DNA of 64,000 bases from Paracoccaceae bacterium (GTDB taxonomy: Bacteria > Pseudomonadota > Alphaproteobacteria > Rhodobacterales > Rhodobacteraceae), in contig JALSJM010000008.1 in the NCBI GenBank assembly GCA_026989355.1, forward strand, positions 248,001-312,000, read 5' to 3'. Made by a program: the position numbers and the translations under genes. Positions within the stretch are counted from its first letter, which is position 1. Each line of letters opens with the position of its first letter. Below are positions 26,927-35,719 of the stretch, one piece after another. The notes beneath the pieces are model-generated. The model had not been told where the DNA came from. It searched no databases and saw nothing but the letters and a program-made list of their open reading frames with translations.

Positions 26927-27636
26927 CTCCCGAAGAATTCACCCCCCGCATCCGCCTGTGGCGCAACCTTGCCCTTGCAGCCCTGGCGCCGCTGACGGCC
27001 TTTTTTCTGCTCTGGCCCGAAACCGACATCGCCTTTTCGCGTCTTTTCACCGACATGCAGGGAAATTTCGCCTACCGCGACGGCCTGTGGCACCTGATGC
27101 GCATGGCAATCTGGAATCTGACCGTGATCGCTGCCCTCGCCGGCCTTGCTGCCCTCGTGATCGCGCTCTTGCGCCGCGATCGCGCACGAACACGCCTGTG
27201 GGGCTTTGTCACCCTCTCCTTTGCGCTTGGCCCGGGCCTGCTGGTGAACGGCATGCTGAAGAACCACTGGGGAAGGGCGCGGCCGCAGGCCGTGGAAGCC
27301 TTTGGCGGCACTGCCGAATTCACGCCCCCCGTCCTGCCCGCGGATCAGTGTCTGCAGAACTGCAGCTTCGTTTCCGGCGAAGCGGCGGGCGCGGTAACCC
27401 TGGCGCTGACAGCCTGGCTGCTGCTGGTACCGCATCTTGCTCTCCGGGGGCGCCTGACACTTGGCCTGGCGCTTGGCGCCGTTGCTCTCTGGGGCAGCCT
27501 GATGCGGGTGATGGCCGGGCGCCATTTCCTCAGCGACGTGCTGTTCGCCGCCGATCTGATGATCATTCTTGTTCTCAGCCTCTATCTGTGGCTGGATGTG
27601 GCGCGCGCGCAGGCAGGAGGGCCCGACAAGGCATGA
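26923..27636 (+). CDS. PAP2-family membrane phosphatase (possible lipid A phosphatase)
   Basis: 237 aa with about six hydrophobic segments. Motif C1 is complete (KNHWGRARP). C3 reads RVMAGRHFLSD and keeps the Arg, His and Asp. C2, normally PSGH, reads FVSGEAAG, so its usual His is replaced by Glu; I recall this variant in alphaproteobacterial PAP2 proteins. Substrates of the family are lipid phosphates, including lipid A (LpxE/LpxF) and undecaprenyl pyrophosphate. It overlaps GT39 upstream and xthA downstream by 4 bp each. Confidence 0.83.
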   Translation: MTPEEFTPRIRLWRNLALAALAPLTAFFLLWPETDIAFSRLFTDMQGNFAYRDGLWHLMRMAIWNLTVIAALAGLAALVIALLRRDRARTRLWGFVTLSFALGPGLLVNGMLKNHWGRARPQAVEAFGGTAEFTPPVLPADQCLQNCSFVSGEAAGAVTLALTAWLLLVPHLALRGRLTLGLALGAVALWGSLMRVMAGRHFLSDVLFAADLMIILVLSLYLWLDVARAQAGGPDKA

Positions 27637-28412
27637 AAATCGCAAGCTGGAACATAAACGGCATCAAGGCCCGCCTGCCCCTTCTGCTGGAGTGGCTGAG
27701 CGACGAGGCCCCGGATGTGGCGCTGCTGCAGGAGCTGAAATCAACCGACGAAGCCTTTCCCCGCGCCCCGATCGAGGATCTCGGCTATAATCTGGAAACC
27801 CACGGGCAGAAGGGCTTCAACGGCGTGGCGATCCTTTCGAAACTGCCGCTTGAAGACGTGACGCGCGGCCTGCCCGGCGACCCCGCCGATGAACAGGCCC
27901 GCTGGATCGAGGCCACCGTGACAGGCCGAACGGCGCTTCGGGTCTGCTGCCTCTATGCCCCGAACGGCAACCCGGCACCGGGGCCGAAATACGATTACAA
28001 GCTTGCCTGGATGGATCGCCTCAAGGCCCATGCCCGCGAATTCCTGAAAGCCGAGGAATGCGCGCTGATGGGGGGCGACTGGAACGTGATCCCCGCACGG
28101 GAAGATGCCGCCAACCCGCAGCTCTGGGTGAAGGATGCGCTGTTTCTGCCCGAAACCCGGGCCCGCTTTCGCGAGATCCTGAACCTCGGCTATACCGATG
28201 CGCTGCGCGCAATCACCGATGCGCCCGGCATCTATACCTTCTGGGATTACCAGGCCGGCGCCTGGCGGCGCAACAACGGCATCCGCATCGATCACCACCT
28301 GCTGACCCCGCAATGTGCCGACAGGCTGAATGACTGCCAGGTGGAGAAAGACATGCGCGCCCGTGAAAAACCCTCCGATCACGTGCCGATCTGGGTGGAA
28401 CTGGATATCTGA
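27633..28412 (+). CDS. xthA: Exodeoxyribonuclease III
   Basis: AP endonuclease/3'-5' exonuclease of base-excision repair, 259 aa. MKIASWNINGIKARL (metal-binding Asn), LLQELKS with the catalytic Glu, GGDWNVIP, and the C-terminal RIDHHLL and PSDHVPIWVEL are all present. The ATG overlaps the PAP2 stop (ATGA), so a repair enzyme is translated from the glycolipid operon. It converges on aroG. Confidence 0.95.
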   Translation: MKIASWNINGIKARLPLLLEWLSDEAPDVALLQELKSTDEAFPRAPIEDLGYNLETHGQKGFNGVAILSKLPLEDVTRGLPGDPADEQARWIEATVTGRTALRVCCLYAPNGNPAPGPKYDYKLAWMDRLKAHAREFLKAEECALMGGDWNVIPAREDAANPQLWVKDALFLPETRARFREILNLGYTDALRAITDAPGIYTFWDYQAGAWRRNNGIRIDHHLLTPQCADRLNDCQVEKDMRAREKPSDHVPIWVELDI

Positions 28413-28508
28413 TCGAAAGACGACTTTCCGCCCCCTCCTGCCCGGGCGGGCAATTCACCCCCGAGAGCATTTCGACCTGGCCCAAGACATTGCAGGGGGA
28501 TGAGCTCC

Positions 28509-28534
28509 ATGCCTTGTCTTGATGCCTTGTCTTG
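28509..28534. repeat. Perfect 13-bp tandem duplication
   Basis: ATGCCTTGTCTTG occurs twice head to tail (28509-28521 and 28522-28534) in the 232-bp gap between the convergent xthA and aroG genes. No coding role. Confidence 0.7.
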
Positions 28535-28644
28535 CCAAGGGCGGGCACGGTGAAAAGGGGTGATCTCGCCTGCACCAGCCGGAAGGTGACCCGCGCGTGC
28601 CCCACCCCTTGCCACGCATGGCGGAAAGGGCGGGAAGCCGGATT

Positions 28645-30012
28645 TCATACGGCCTCGGCCGCGCGCTCTTCGCGCAGGGCGGAAAGCTCTTCGGCCACAA
28701 GGAACGCCAGCTCCAGCGACTGGCTGGCATTGAGGCGCGGATCACAGGCGGTGTGATAGCGCGCGGACAGATCCTCCTCCGTGACCGCGCGCACGCCGCC
28801 GGTGCATTCGGTCACGTCCTGGCCCGTCATCTCGAAATGCACGCCGCCGGGGACGGTGCCTTCAGCCTTGTGAATGGCGAAAAACTCGCGCACCTCGCGC
28901 AGCACGCTGTCGAACGGGCGGGTCTTGAAACCCGAGGACGACTTGATCGTGTTGCCGTGCATCGGATCGCAGGACCACAGCACATTGGCCCCCTCTTCGC
29001 GCACGGTGCGGATCAGGCGTGGCAGGTGTTCGCCCACGCTGCCGGCACCGAACCGGGTGATCAGGGCAAGACGCCCCGGTTCGTTGTCGGGGTTCAGGCG
29101 GGAAAGCAGGATCTTCAGGTCTTCGGTCGTCATCGAGGGGCCGCATTTGACGCCGATCGGATTCTGCACCCCGCGCAGGAACTCCACATGAGCGCCATCG
29201 GGCTGACGGGTGCGATCGCCGATCCACAGCAGGTGCCCCGAGCCGGCCACCGGCAGGCCGGTGGTGCTGTCGATCCGGCAGAGCGCCTCTTCGTATTCCA
29301 GCAACAGGGCTTCGTGGCTGGTGTAGAAATCCACCGTCTGCAGGGTATGGGCACGCGAACTGTCAACCCCTGCGGCGCGCATGAAGTCGAGCGTGTCGGA
29401 GATACGCGCGGCCATGTCGCGGTAGCGCGCGGCGTTCTCGCCGCGGGTGAATCCCAGGGTCCAGCTGTGGACCTGATGCACATCGGCATAACCGCCGGTG
29501 GAAAAGGCGCGCAGAAGGTTCAGCGTGGCCGCAGCCTGGGTATAGGCCTGCAGCATCCTCTTCGGGTCGGGGATCCGGGCCTCGGGCGTGAAATCAAGCT
29601 CGTTGATGATATCGCCACGATAGCTTGGCAATTCCTGATCGCCACGCCTTTCGGTGGGGGCCGAGCGGGGCTTGGCGAACTGGCCGGCCATGCGCCCCAC
29701 CTTGATCACCGGCACCTTGGCGCCATAGGTCAGCACCATCGCCATCTGCAGCATCACCTTGAAGGTATCGCGGATGTTGTCGGCCGAGAACTCGGCAAAG
29801 CTTTCGGCGCAGTCTCCCCCCTGCAGCAGAAAGGCACGGCCTTCGGCGGCATCGGCCAGAGCCGATTTCAGGCGGCGCACTTCGCCGGCAAAGACAAGCG
29901 GCGGATATTTCGCAAGCCGTGCCTCGACCTCGGCCAGGGCTGCCTTGTCGGAATAGTCAGGCATCTGCACCCGGGGCTTGCTGCGCCAGTCGCTCTTGCT
30001 CCAGTCCGTCAT
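28645..30012 (-). CDS. aroG: 3-deoxy-7-phosphoheptulonate synthase, class II
   Basis: First enzyme of the shikimate pathway; condenses phosphoenolpyruvate and erythrose-4-phosphate. 455 aa, of the plant/actinobacterial class II type. [10 protein letters not shown] has the metal-binding Cys, [14 protein letters not shown] the substrate-binding Arg, and [11 protein letters not shown] and [18 protein letters not shown] complete the active site. The gene is alone on the minus strand. The symbol follows common alphaproteobacterial usage; aroF or aroH would be equally valid. Confidence 0.93.
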   Translation of the reverse strand: MTDWSKSDWRSKPRVQMPDYSDKAALAEVEARLAKYPPLVFAGEVRRLKSALADAAEGRAFLLQGGDCAESFAEFSADNIRDTFKVMLQMAMVLTYGAKVPVIKVGRMAGQFAKPRSAPTERRGDQELPSYRGDIINELDFTPEARIPDPKRMLQAYTQAAATLNLLRAFSTGGYADVHQVHSWTLGFTRGENAARYRDMAARISDTLDFMRAAGVDSSRAHTLQTVDFYTSHEALLLEYEEALCRIDSTTGLPVAGSGHLLWIGDRTRQPDGAHVEFLRGVQNPIGVKCGPSMTTEDLKILLSRLNPDNEPGRLALITRFGAGSVGEHLPRLIRTVREEGANVLWSCDPMHGNTIKSSSGFKTRPFDSVLREVREFFAIHKAEGTVPGGVHFEMTGQDVTECTGGVRAVTEEDLSARYHTACDPRLNASQSLELAFLVAEELSALREERAAEAV

Positions 30013-30221
30013 TGTCCTTGCTCCGAAACAAAGGGATACCGGCTGCTTATACGCCTCTGGTCATGCCCTGCCAATAGAAGAAAGCCGGCGCCGCACCCCG
30101 GCGGCACGGCCCCCGCCCCAGGCGGAGAAGGCCCGGCACGCAGCCACCAACCCCATTGATCCACTTGATCCAGGGGGGCAAAGCTGATTGGTTCGAACCG
30201 TGAACAAGGGAGGCATTGGCA

Positions 30222-31274
30222 ATGGAATCACCTTGCAGGGACGCTGATGGCGGTTTCCGTGAAATGCCCGGCAGCCCCTCTCGCCCCGGTGGCGGCAACG
30301 AAGGGCCGCGGCGCTTCGTGTTCGTGCTGCTCGACCGCTTTTCGCTGCTGGCCTTCTCGGCTGCGGTCGAGGCACTCAGGATCGCCAACCGCATGGCCGG
30401 GCGCACGCTTTACGAATGGTCCTTCACCGGTGACAGCTCCGACGATGCCCCCGGATGTGTCACCTCTTCGGCCGGGCTCGAGATCACCCTTGACCACCCC
30501 CTGCGCGAATGCAACCGCCATGACGTGATCGTGCTGTGCGGCGGGCTTGACGTGCACCGCGCGGCCTCGAAATCCCTGCTGAACTGGCTCAGGCGCGAGG
30601 CGCGGCGCGGCCTCACCATCGCGGCACTGTGCACCGGGGCGCATGTGCTGGCGCGCAGCGGTCTGCTCGACGGGCGGCGCGCCACCATCCACTGGGAAAA
30701 CCAGGACAGCTTCCGCGAGCATTTTCCCGATGTGGAACTGACCCGCTCGGTTTTCGTGACCGACGGCAACCGCCTGACCACGGCAGGCGGCGTTGCCTCG
30801 CTTGATCTGATGCTGAGCCTGATCGCCTCCGAACACGGCGAGGCACTGGCCAATGACGTGGCCGACCAGCTGATCTACAATCAGCTGCGCTGCGACCGCG
30901 ACAGCCAGCGCCTTTCGGTGCCCTCACGCATCGGCGTGCGCCACCCCAAGCTGGCCGCCGTGATCCGCACCATGGAAGAAAACATCGAGGAACCGATGAG
31001 CCCGTCGGTGCTGGCCCGCGACGTGGGGCTTTCCACCCGTCAGCTCGAACGGCTGTTCCGCCGCTATCTGAACCGCAGCCCCAAACGCTATTACATGGAG
31101 CTGCGTCTGCAGCGGGCGCGCAACCTGCTGATGCAAACCGACATGAGCGTGATCAACGTGGCGCTGGCCTGCGGCTTCACCTCGCCCTCGCATTTCTCGA
31201 AATGCTACCGCGCGCAATACGACATCACCCCCTATCGCGAACGCGGCGCCCATGGGACAATCGCCCCGGCCTGA
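30222..31274 (+). CDS. GlxA-family AraC-type transcriptional regulator
   Basis: 350 aa from ATG 30222, eight bases after AGGGAGG. After a short variable N-terminus comes a DJ-1/PfpI-like ligand domain (RFVFVLLDRFSLLAFSAAVEALRIAN; nucleophile-elbow-like ALCTGAHVLARSGLLDGRRATIHWE with the Cys retained). The C-terminal ~100 residues are an AraC double helix-turn-helix (LARDVGLSTRQLERLFRRYL, ALACGFTSPSHFSKCYRAQY). It is directly upstream of, and co-oriented with, an ABC-transporter operon, which it probably regulates (inference). Ligand unknown. Confidence 0.88.
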   Translation: MESPCRDADGGFREMPGSPSRPGGGNEGPRRFVFVLLDRFSLLAFSAAVEALRIANRMAGRTLYEWSFTGDSSDDAPGCVTSSAGLEITLDHPLRECNRHDVIVLCGGLDVHRAASKSLLNWLRREARRGLTIAALCTGAHVLARSGLLDGRRATIHWENQDSFREHFPDVELTRSVFVTDGNRLTTAGGVASLDLMLSLIASEHGEALANDVADQLIYNQLRCDRDSQRLSVPSRIGVRHPKLAAVIRTMEENIEEPMSPSVLARDVGLSTRQLERLFRRYLNRSPKRYYMELRLQRARNLLMQTDMSVINVALACGFTSPSHFSKCYRAQYDITPYRERGAHGTIAPA

Positions 31275-31323
31275 GGCATCCGGCCCCGCACCGGCACACC
31301 CTTGCCCGATCCCGGGGCAAGGG

Positions 31324-31362
31324 CAACAAACTGTTGTCCTTGTCCTGTCCAGCGCCTAGATT
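31324..31362 (+). promoter_or_regulatory. Promoter with overlapping operators before the ABC-transporter operon
   Basis: TTGTCC (31334-31339), a 17-bp spacer, TAGATT (31357-31362). A perfect inverted repeat CAACA-AAC-TGTTG (31324-31336) overlaps the -35. A second one, GCGCC-N7-GGCGC, flanks the -10. Leader ~28 nt to the start codon at 31397. Confidence 0.5.
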
Positions 31363-31396
31363 GGGCGCCGGACAACGCCACTTAGGGAGAGAAGAC

Positions 31397-32581
31397 ATGA
31401 AAAAGCTGCTGATGGCCACGGCCACCACCGCGCTGATGGCGGCGGGCGCCGCTCAGGGCGAGGAAATCAAGATCGGGATCATCCTCGGGTTCACCGGGCC
31501 GATCGAATCGCTGACGCCGCAGATGGCCGACGGCGCGGAACTGGCGATCAGGGAGGTTTCGGACAGCGGCAAGCTGCTGGGCGGTGCCACGGTCACGCCC
31601 GTGCGCGCCGATTCCACCTGCATCGATGCCGCCGCCGCCACCGCCGCCGCCGAACGGCTGATCACCTCGGACGGTGTCAAGGGGATCATGGGGGCCGACT
31701 GCTCGGGCGTGACCGGCGCGATCCTGTCGAATGTCGCAGTGCCCAACGGCATCGTGATGATTTCGCCCTCGGCCACCAGCCCCGGCCTTTCCACTGCCGA
31801 GGACAACGGGCTGTTCTTCCGCACCGCCCCCTCGGATGCCCGTCAGGGCGAGGTGATGACCCAGGTGATTCTGGATCGCGGTCTGAAGTCGGTTGCCGTG
31901 ACCTATACCAACAACGACTATGGCAAGGGCCTGGCCGACAGCTTCAAGTCGGCCTTCGAGGCAGCCGGCGGCACCGTCACCATCTCGGCCGCACATGAAG
32001 ACGGCAAGGCCGACTATGCGGCTGAAGTGGGCGCACTGGCCTCGGCCGGGGGCGAGGCGCTCGTCGTTGCCGGCTATGTCGATCAGGGCGGCTCGGGAAT
32101 CGTGCGCGCAGCCCTTGATGCCGGCGCCTTTGATACCTTCGTCTTCCCCGACGGGATGATCTCGGACAAGCTGACCGAAAACTTCGGCACCGAAATCGAC
32201 GGCTCATTCGGCCAGCATCCGGGCACCGACAGCCCCGGCGTGGCCAGGTTCGGCGAAATGGTGGCCGGCAAGTTCGATGCCACCTCGCCCTTTGCCCCCG
32301 AATCCTATGACGCGGCGGCGCTGATCCTGCTGGCCATGCAGGCAGCGGGCTCGTCCGATCCGGCGGCCTACAAGGACAAGGTGATGGAGGTGGCCAACGC
32401 CCCCGGTGAAAAGATCTATCCCGGCGAACTGGCCAAGGCGCTTGAAATTCTTGCCAATGGCGGCGATGTCGATTACGTGGGCGCCTCGGCGGTAGAGCTG
32501 ATCGGCCCCGGGGAATCGGCCGGCAACTATCGCGAGATCGAGATCAGGGACGGCAAGATCACCACGGCACGCTATCGCTGA
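31397..32581 (+). CDS. Branched-chain amino-acid-type ABC transporter, periplasmic binding protein
   Basis: 394 aa from ATG 31397 after AGGGAGAGAAGAC. The signal peptide MKKLLMATATTALMAAGAAQG is cleaved near AQG-EE. The mature protein is a type-I periplasmic-binding fold of the LivJ/K group (IKIGIILGFTGPIE, MADGAELAIREV, ADCSGVTGAILSNVAVPNGIVMISPSATSPGLS, YTNNDYGKGLADSF). The ligand is not predictable; the family includes amino acids, amides, urea and aromatic acids. It is the first gene of the transporter operon. Confidence 0.9.
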   Translation: MKKLLMATATTALMAAGAAQGEEIKIGIILGFTGPIESLTPQMADGAELAIREVSDSGKLLGGATVTPVRADSTCIDAAAATAAAERLITSDGVKGIMGADCSGVTGAILSNVAVPNGIVMISPSATSPGLSTAEDNGLFFRTAPSDARQGEVMTQVILDRGLKSVAVTYTNNDYGKGLADSFKSAFEAAGGTVTISAAHEDGKADYAAEVGALASAGGEALVVAGYVDQGGSGIVRAALDAGAFDTFVFPDGMISDKLTENFGTEIDGSFGQHPGTDSPGVARFGEMVAGKFDATSPFAPESYDAAALILLAMQAAGSSDPAAYKDKVMEVANAPGEKIYPGELAKALEILANGGDVDYVGASAVELIGPGESAGNYREIEIRDGKITTARYR

Positions 32582-32605
32582 TCTGCCCCCGAAACGAAGA
32601 ACAGG

Positions 32606-32634
32606 GCAGCCCGGTTGAAGGCCGGGCTGCTTTC
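32606..32634 (+). terminator. Hairpin after the binding-protein gene (attenuating terminator)
   Basis: A perfect 9-bp stem, GCAGCCCGG (32606-32614) with CCGGGCTGC (32622-32630), then TTTCC. The T-run is short, so partial termination that keeps the binding protein in excess over membrane components is likely, a common design for such operons. Confidence 0.6.
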
Positions 32635-32675
32635 CATGTGCAAACGGGCCGTGTGACGAAGGGGGATGCGGTGCC

Positions 32676-33482
32676 ATGGCTGAACGCAAGGCGATGATCC
32701 GGGTCGAGGATCTGCACCGCCATTTCGGCGGGTTCCGGGCCGTTGACGGGGCCACGCTGGAAATCGCGAAAGGATCGGTCACCGGGTTGATCGGCCCCAA
32801 CGGCGCCGGCAAGACAACCCTTTTCAACGTGATCGCCGGGGTTCTGAGGCCCACTTCGGGGCGGGTGTTCATGGAAGGCGAAGAGATCACCGGCCTGCCC
32901 CCGCACGAACTGTTTCACAAGGGGCTTCTGCGCACCTTCCAGATTGCCCATGAATTTCCCACCATGACGGTGCGCGAGAACCTGATGATGGTGCCGGGGG
33001 ATCAGTCGGGCGAACGGATCTGGAATGCCTGGTTCCGCCGCGGCCTGATTGCCGAAGAAGAAGCCCGGCTGCGCAGAAAGGCCGACGAGGTTCTTGAATT
33101 CCTGACCATCGATCACCTGAAGAACGAAAAGGCCGGCAACCTTTCCGGCGGTCAGAAGAAACTGCTGGAACTCGGCCGCACCATGATGGTGGATGCGCGG
33201 GTGGTCTTCCTTGACGAGGTGGGCGCCGGCGTCAACCGCACGCTGCTCAACACCATTGCCGACGCGATCCGGCGCCTGAACAGGGAACGCGGCTATACCT
33301 TCGTGGTGATCGAGCACGACATGGATTTCATCGGCCGGCTCTGCGATCCGGTGATCTGCATGGCCGAGGGCAAGGTGCTGGCCAAGGGCTCGCTTGACGA
33401 GATCAAGGCCAACGAACAGGTGATCGAGGCCTATCTCGGCACCGGACTGAAGAACAAGATGGTTGCGGGAGCGGACTCGTGA
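32676..33482 (+). CDS. ABC transporter ATP-binding protein, LivG type
   Basis: 268 aa. Walker A GPNGAGKTT, the Q-loop region TFQIAHEFPTMTVRENLMM (LivG-type LRTFQ), signature LSGGQKKLLELGR, Walker B VVFLDEVGAG and switch IEHDM. The Pro normally following DE is Val, a variant within the family. It drives uptake of the ligand bound by the preceding protein. The symbol is left blank because the substrate is unknown. Confidence 0.92.
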   Translation: MAERKAMIRVEDLHRHFGGFRAVDGATLEIAKGSVTGLIGPNGAGKTTLFNVIAGVLRPTSGRVFMEGEEITGLPPHELFHKGLLRTFQIAHEFPTMTVRENLMMVPGDQSGERIWNAWFRRGLIAEEEARLRRKADEVLEFLTIDHLKNEKAGNLSGGQKKLLELGRTMMVDARVVFLDEVGAGVNRTLLNTIADAIRRLNRERGYTFVVIEHDMDFIGRLCDPVICMAEGKVLAKGSLDEIKANEQVIEAYLGTGLKNKMVAGADS

Positions 33483-33499
33483 GCACCAGCGGGATTTCA

Positions 33500-33527
33500 T
33501 GTCTCCGGCGGGCATGTTTCCGCCGGG
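33500..33527 (+). repeat. Dispersed intergenic element, hairpin variant D
   Basis: TCCGGCGGGCATGTTTCCGC with arms CCGGCGG (33504-33510) and CCGCCGG (33520-33526), in the livG-livF gap. It resembles the reverse complement of copies A-C. A possible internal stem-loop in the mRNA. Confidence 0.35.
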
Positions 33528-33569
33528 TGAATGCAGAAGGCGGCAGCGCGGGGCGCGCAGGGGGGCAGG

Positions 33570-34283
33570 ATGGCTGAACCGTTCCTGATCGGCGAACGGA
33601 TGACCGGCGGCTATGGCAAGGGCCCCGATATCCTGCACGAGTGCACCATTGCGGTTGAAAAGGGTGAGATCGCCGTGATCGTGGGCCCGAACGGTGCGGG
33701 CAAGTCCACCGCCATGAAGGCGGTGTTCGGCATGCTGAACCTGCGCGGCGGCGCGGTGCGCCTCGCAGGCAAGGACATCACCCGGCTGAGCCCGCAGGCG
33801 CGAGTGGCAAGGGGCATGGCCTTCGTGCCCCAGACTTCCAACATCTTCACCTCGCTCACGGTCGAGGAAAACCTGGAAATGGGCGCCTTTCTGCGGCACG
33901 ACGACATTTCCGCCACCATGGAGCAGGTTTATACGCTGTTCCCGATCCTGCACGAAAAGCGCCATCAGGCGGCGGGCGAGCTTTCGGGCGGGCAGCGCCA
34001 GCAGGTTGCCGTGGGGCGTGCACTGATGACGGAACCCACGGTGCTGATGCTGGACGAGCCCACTGCCGGAGTCAGCCCGATCGTGATGGACGAACTCTTC
34101 GACCGCATCATCGAGGTGGCGCGCACCGGCATTTCGATCCTGATGGTCGAGCAGAACGCCCGCCAGGCGCTGGCCATTGCCGACAAGGGCTATGTGCTGG
34201 TGCAGGGGCGCAACGCCCATACCGGCAGCGGCAGGGATCTGCTGAACGATCCCGAAGTGCGCCGCAGCTTTCTGGGAGGATAG
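33570..34283 (+). CDS. ABC transporter ATP-binding protein, LivF type
   Basis: 237 aa from ATG 33570 (MAEPFLIG); the in-frame extension upstream lacks similarity. Walker A GPNGAGKST, GMAFVPQTSNIFTSLTVEENLEMG (LivF Q-loop), signature LSGGQRQQVAVGRALM, Walker B VLMLDEPTAGVSP and MVEQNARQALAIADKGYVL. Second ATPase of the transporter. It is separated from livG by 87 bp that include the hairpin element. Confidence 0.93.
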   Translation: MAEPFLIGERMTGGYGKGPDILHECTIAVEKGEIAVIVGPNGAGKSTAMKAVFGMLNLRGGAVRLAGKDITRLSPQARVARGMAFVPQTSNIFTSLTVEENLEMGAFLRHDDISATMEQVYTLFPILHEKRHQAAGELSGGQRQQVAVGRALMTEPTVLMLDEPTAGVSPIVMDELFDRIIEVARTGISILMVEQNARQALAIADKGYVLVQGRNAHTGSGRDLLNDPEVRRSFLGG

Positions 34284-34287
34284 TGCA

Positions 34288-34656
34288 ATGAAGACCCTGG
34301 GAGGTCTTGTCATCCTGCTGTCGGCCCTGCCGGCTTCCGCCCAGACCCGGGATATATTTGCCACCTGCCGTTTCGCCACCGAGTGTTTCGAGGCAGAGCC
34401 CTGCGCGGAAACGGATTTTTCCTTTTCCGTCAGCCGGGACGATGCGCATGGATTCGTGATCCGGACCGATGCCGAAGATATTCCCGGGATGGCCTTCGAC
34501 AACTACCTTCCCGATGCCACAAGCGCGCTGATCGGCGCGACGGACACCGCCTATCACATGCTGACCATCGAACCTGGCGGCGCCGCGCGCTACAGCGTGC
34601 ACATGAAGGGGCCCATGTCGGTTTCCTATCTCGGCGCCTGCGAGGTCACACCATGA
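34288..34656 (+). CDS. Small exported protein of unknown function inside the transporter operon
   Basis: 122 aa. Signal peptide of ~18 residues (MKTLGGLVILLSALPASA-QT). The mature part has four cysteines (27, 33, 39, 118), the first three in a C-x5-C-x5-C cluster, consistent with periplasmic disulfides. I do not recognise a domain. The start is 4 bp after the livF stop and livH follows after 49 bp, so it is surely co-transcribed. Its placement between the ATPase and permease genes is unusual and suggests a transporter accessory role, which is unproven. Confidence 0.72.
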   Translation: MKTLGGLVILLSALPASAQTRDIFATCRFATECFEAEPCAETDFSFSVSRDDAHGFVIRTDAEDIPGMAFDNYLPDATSALIGATDTAYHMLTIEPGGAARYSVHMKGPMSVSYLGACEVTP

Positions 34657-34705
34657 ACACGGCCATTCGCGCACCCGTCGCCGCGGCCCGTTGCGAGGAG
34701 AAGAA

Positions 34706-35719
34706 ATGACGGATCTGCTGAACGCCATCGTGGCCATTGCCAACTATGTGCTGATCCCCGGCCTGGCCTATGGCAGCCAGCTCTCGCTTGGCGCGCTCGG
34801 GGTAACGCTGATCTATGGCATCCTGAGATTTTCGAACTTCGCCCATGGCGATACCATGGCCTTTGGCACAATGGTGACCATCCTGTTCACCTGGTGGTTC
34901 CAGAGCATCGGAATATCGATCGCCCCGCTGCCCACGGCGCTGCTGGCATTGCCCTTCGGCATTGTCCTTACCGCTCTTCTGGTGCTGGGCACCGATCGCG
35001 TGGTTTACCGCTTCTACCGCGCCCGGCGGGCGGCACCCGTCATTCTGGTGATCGTCTCGATGGGGGTGATGTTCATGATGAACGGGCTTGTGCGCTTCAT
35101 CATCGGCCCCGACGATCAGCGTTTCGCCGATGGCGCGCGTTTCCTGATAAAGGCGCGCGAGTTCAAGCAGTGGACAGGCCTTTCCGAGGGCCTCGCGATC
35201 CGCACCAGCCAGGCGATCACGGTGGTTACCGCGGTGGTGGTGGTCGCGCTTCTGTTCTGGTTCCTGATGAAGACGCGCACCGGAAAAAGCATGCGCGCCT
35301 ATTCCGACAACGAGGATCTGGCGCTGCTTTCGGGCATCAGCCCCGAGCGGGTGGTGATGATCACCTGGCTGATCGTGGCCGCGCTGGCCACCGTTGCCGG
35401 TGTGCTCTACGGGCTTGACAAGAGCTTCAAGCCCTTCACCTATTTCCAGCTTCTTCTGCCGATCTTCGCCAGCGCCGTGGTCGGAGGGCTGGGCAATCCG
35501 ATCGGAGCCATCGCCGGGGGCTTCGTGGTGGCCTTCTCGGAAGTCACCATCACCTATGCCTGGAAGAAGGTTCTGGTATATCTGCTGCCCGAAGATCTTG
35601 AGCCTGCGGGCCTCGCACAGCTGCTGTCAACCGACTACAAGTTCGCCGTCAGCTTTGCGTTGCTGATCATGGTGCTGCTGTTCAGGCCCACGGGCCTTTT
35701 CAGGGGGAAAACGGCATGA
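34706..35719 (+). CDS. ABC transporter permease, LivH type
   Basis: 337 aa from ATG 34706 after GAGGAGAAGAA. About eight transmembrane segments; LSLGALGVTLIYGILRFSNFAHGD is the LivH N-terminal signature. GKSMRAYSDNEDLALLSGI is the cytosolic coupling helix contacting the ATPases, and FASAVVGGLGNPIGAIAGGFVVAFSE is the conserved late segment. It overlaps livM by 4 bp. Confidence 0.93.
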   Translation: MTDLLNAIVAIANYVLIPGLAYGSQLSLGALGVTLIYGILRFSNFAHGDTMAFGTMVTILFTWWFQSIGISIAPLPTALLALPFGIVLTALLVLGTDRVVYRFYRARRAAPVILVIVSMGVMFMMNGLVRFIIGPDDQRFADGARFLIKAREFKQWTGLSEGLAIRTSQAITVVTAVVVVALLFWFLMKTRTGKSMRAYSDNEDLALLSGISPERVVMITWLIVAALATVAGVLYGLDKSFKPFTYFQLLLPIFASAVVGGLGNPIGAIAGGFVVAFSEVTITYAWKKVLVYLLPEDLEPAGLAQLLSTDYKFAVSFALLIMVLLFRPTGLFRGKTA

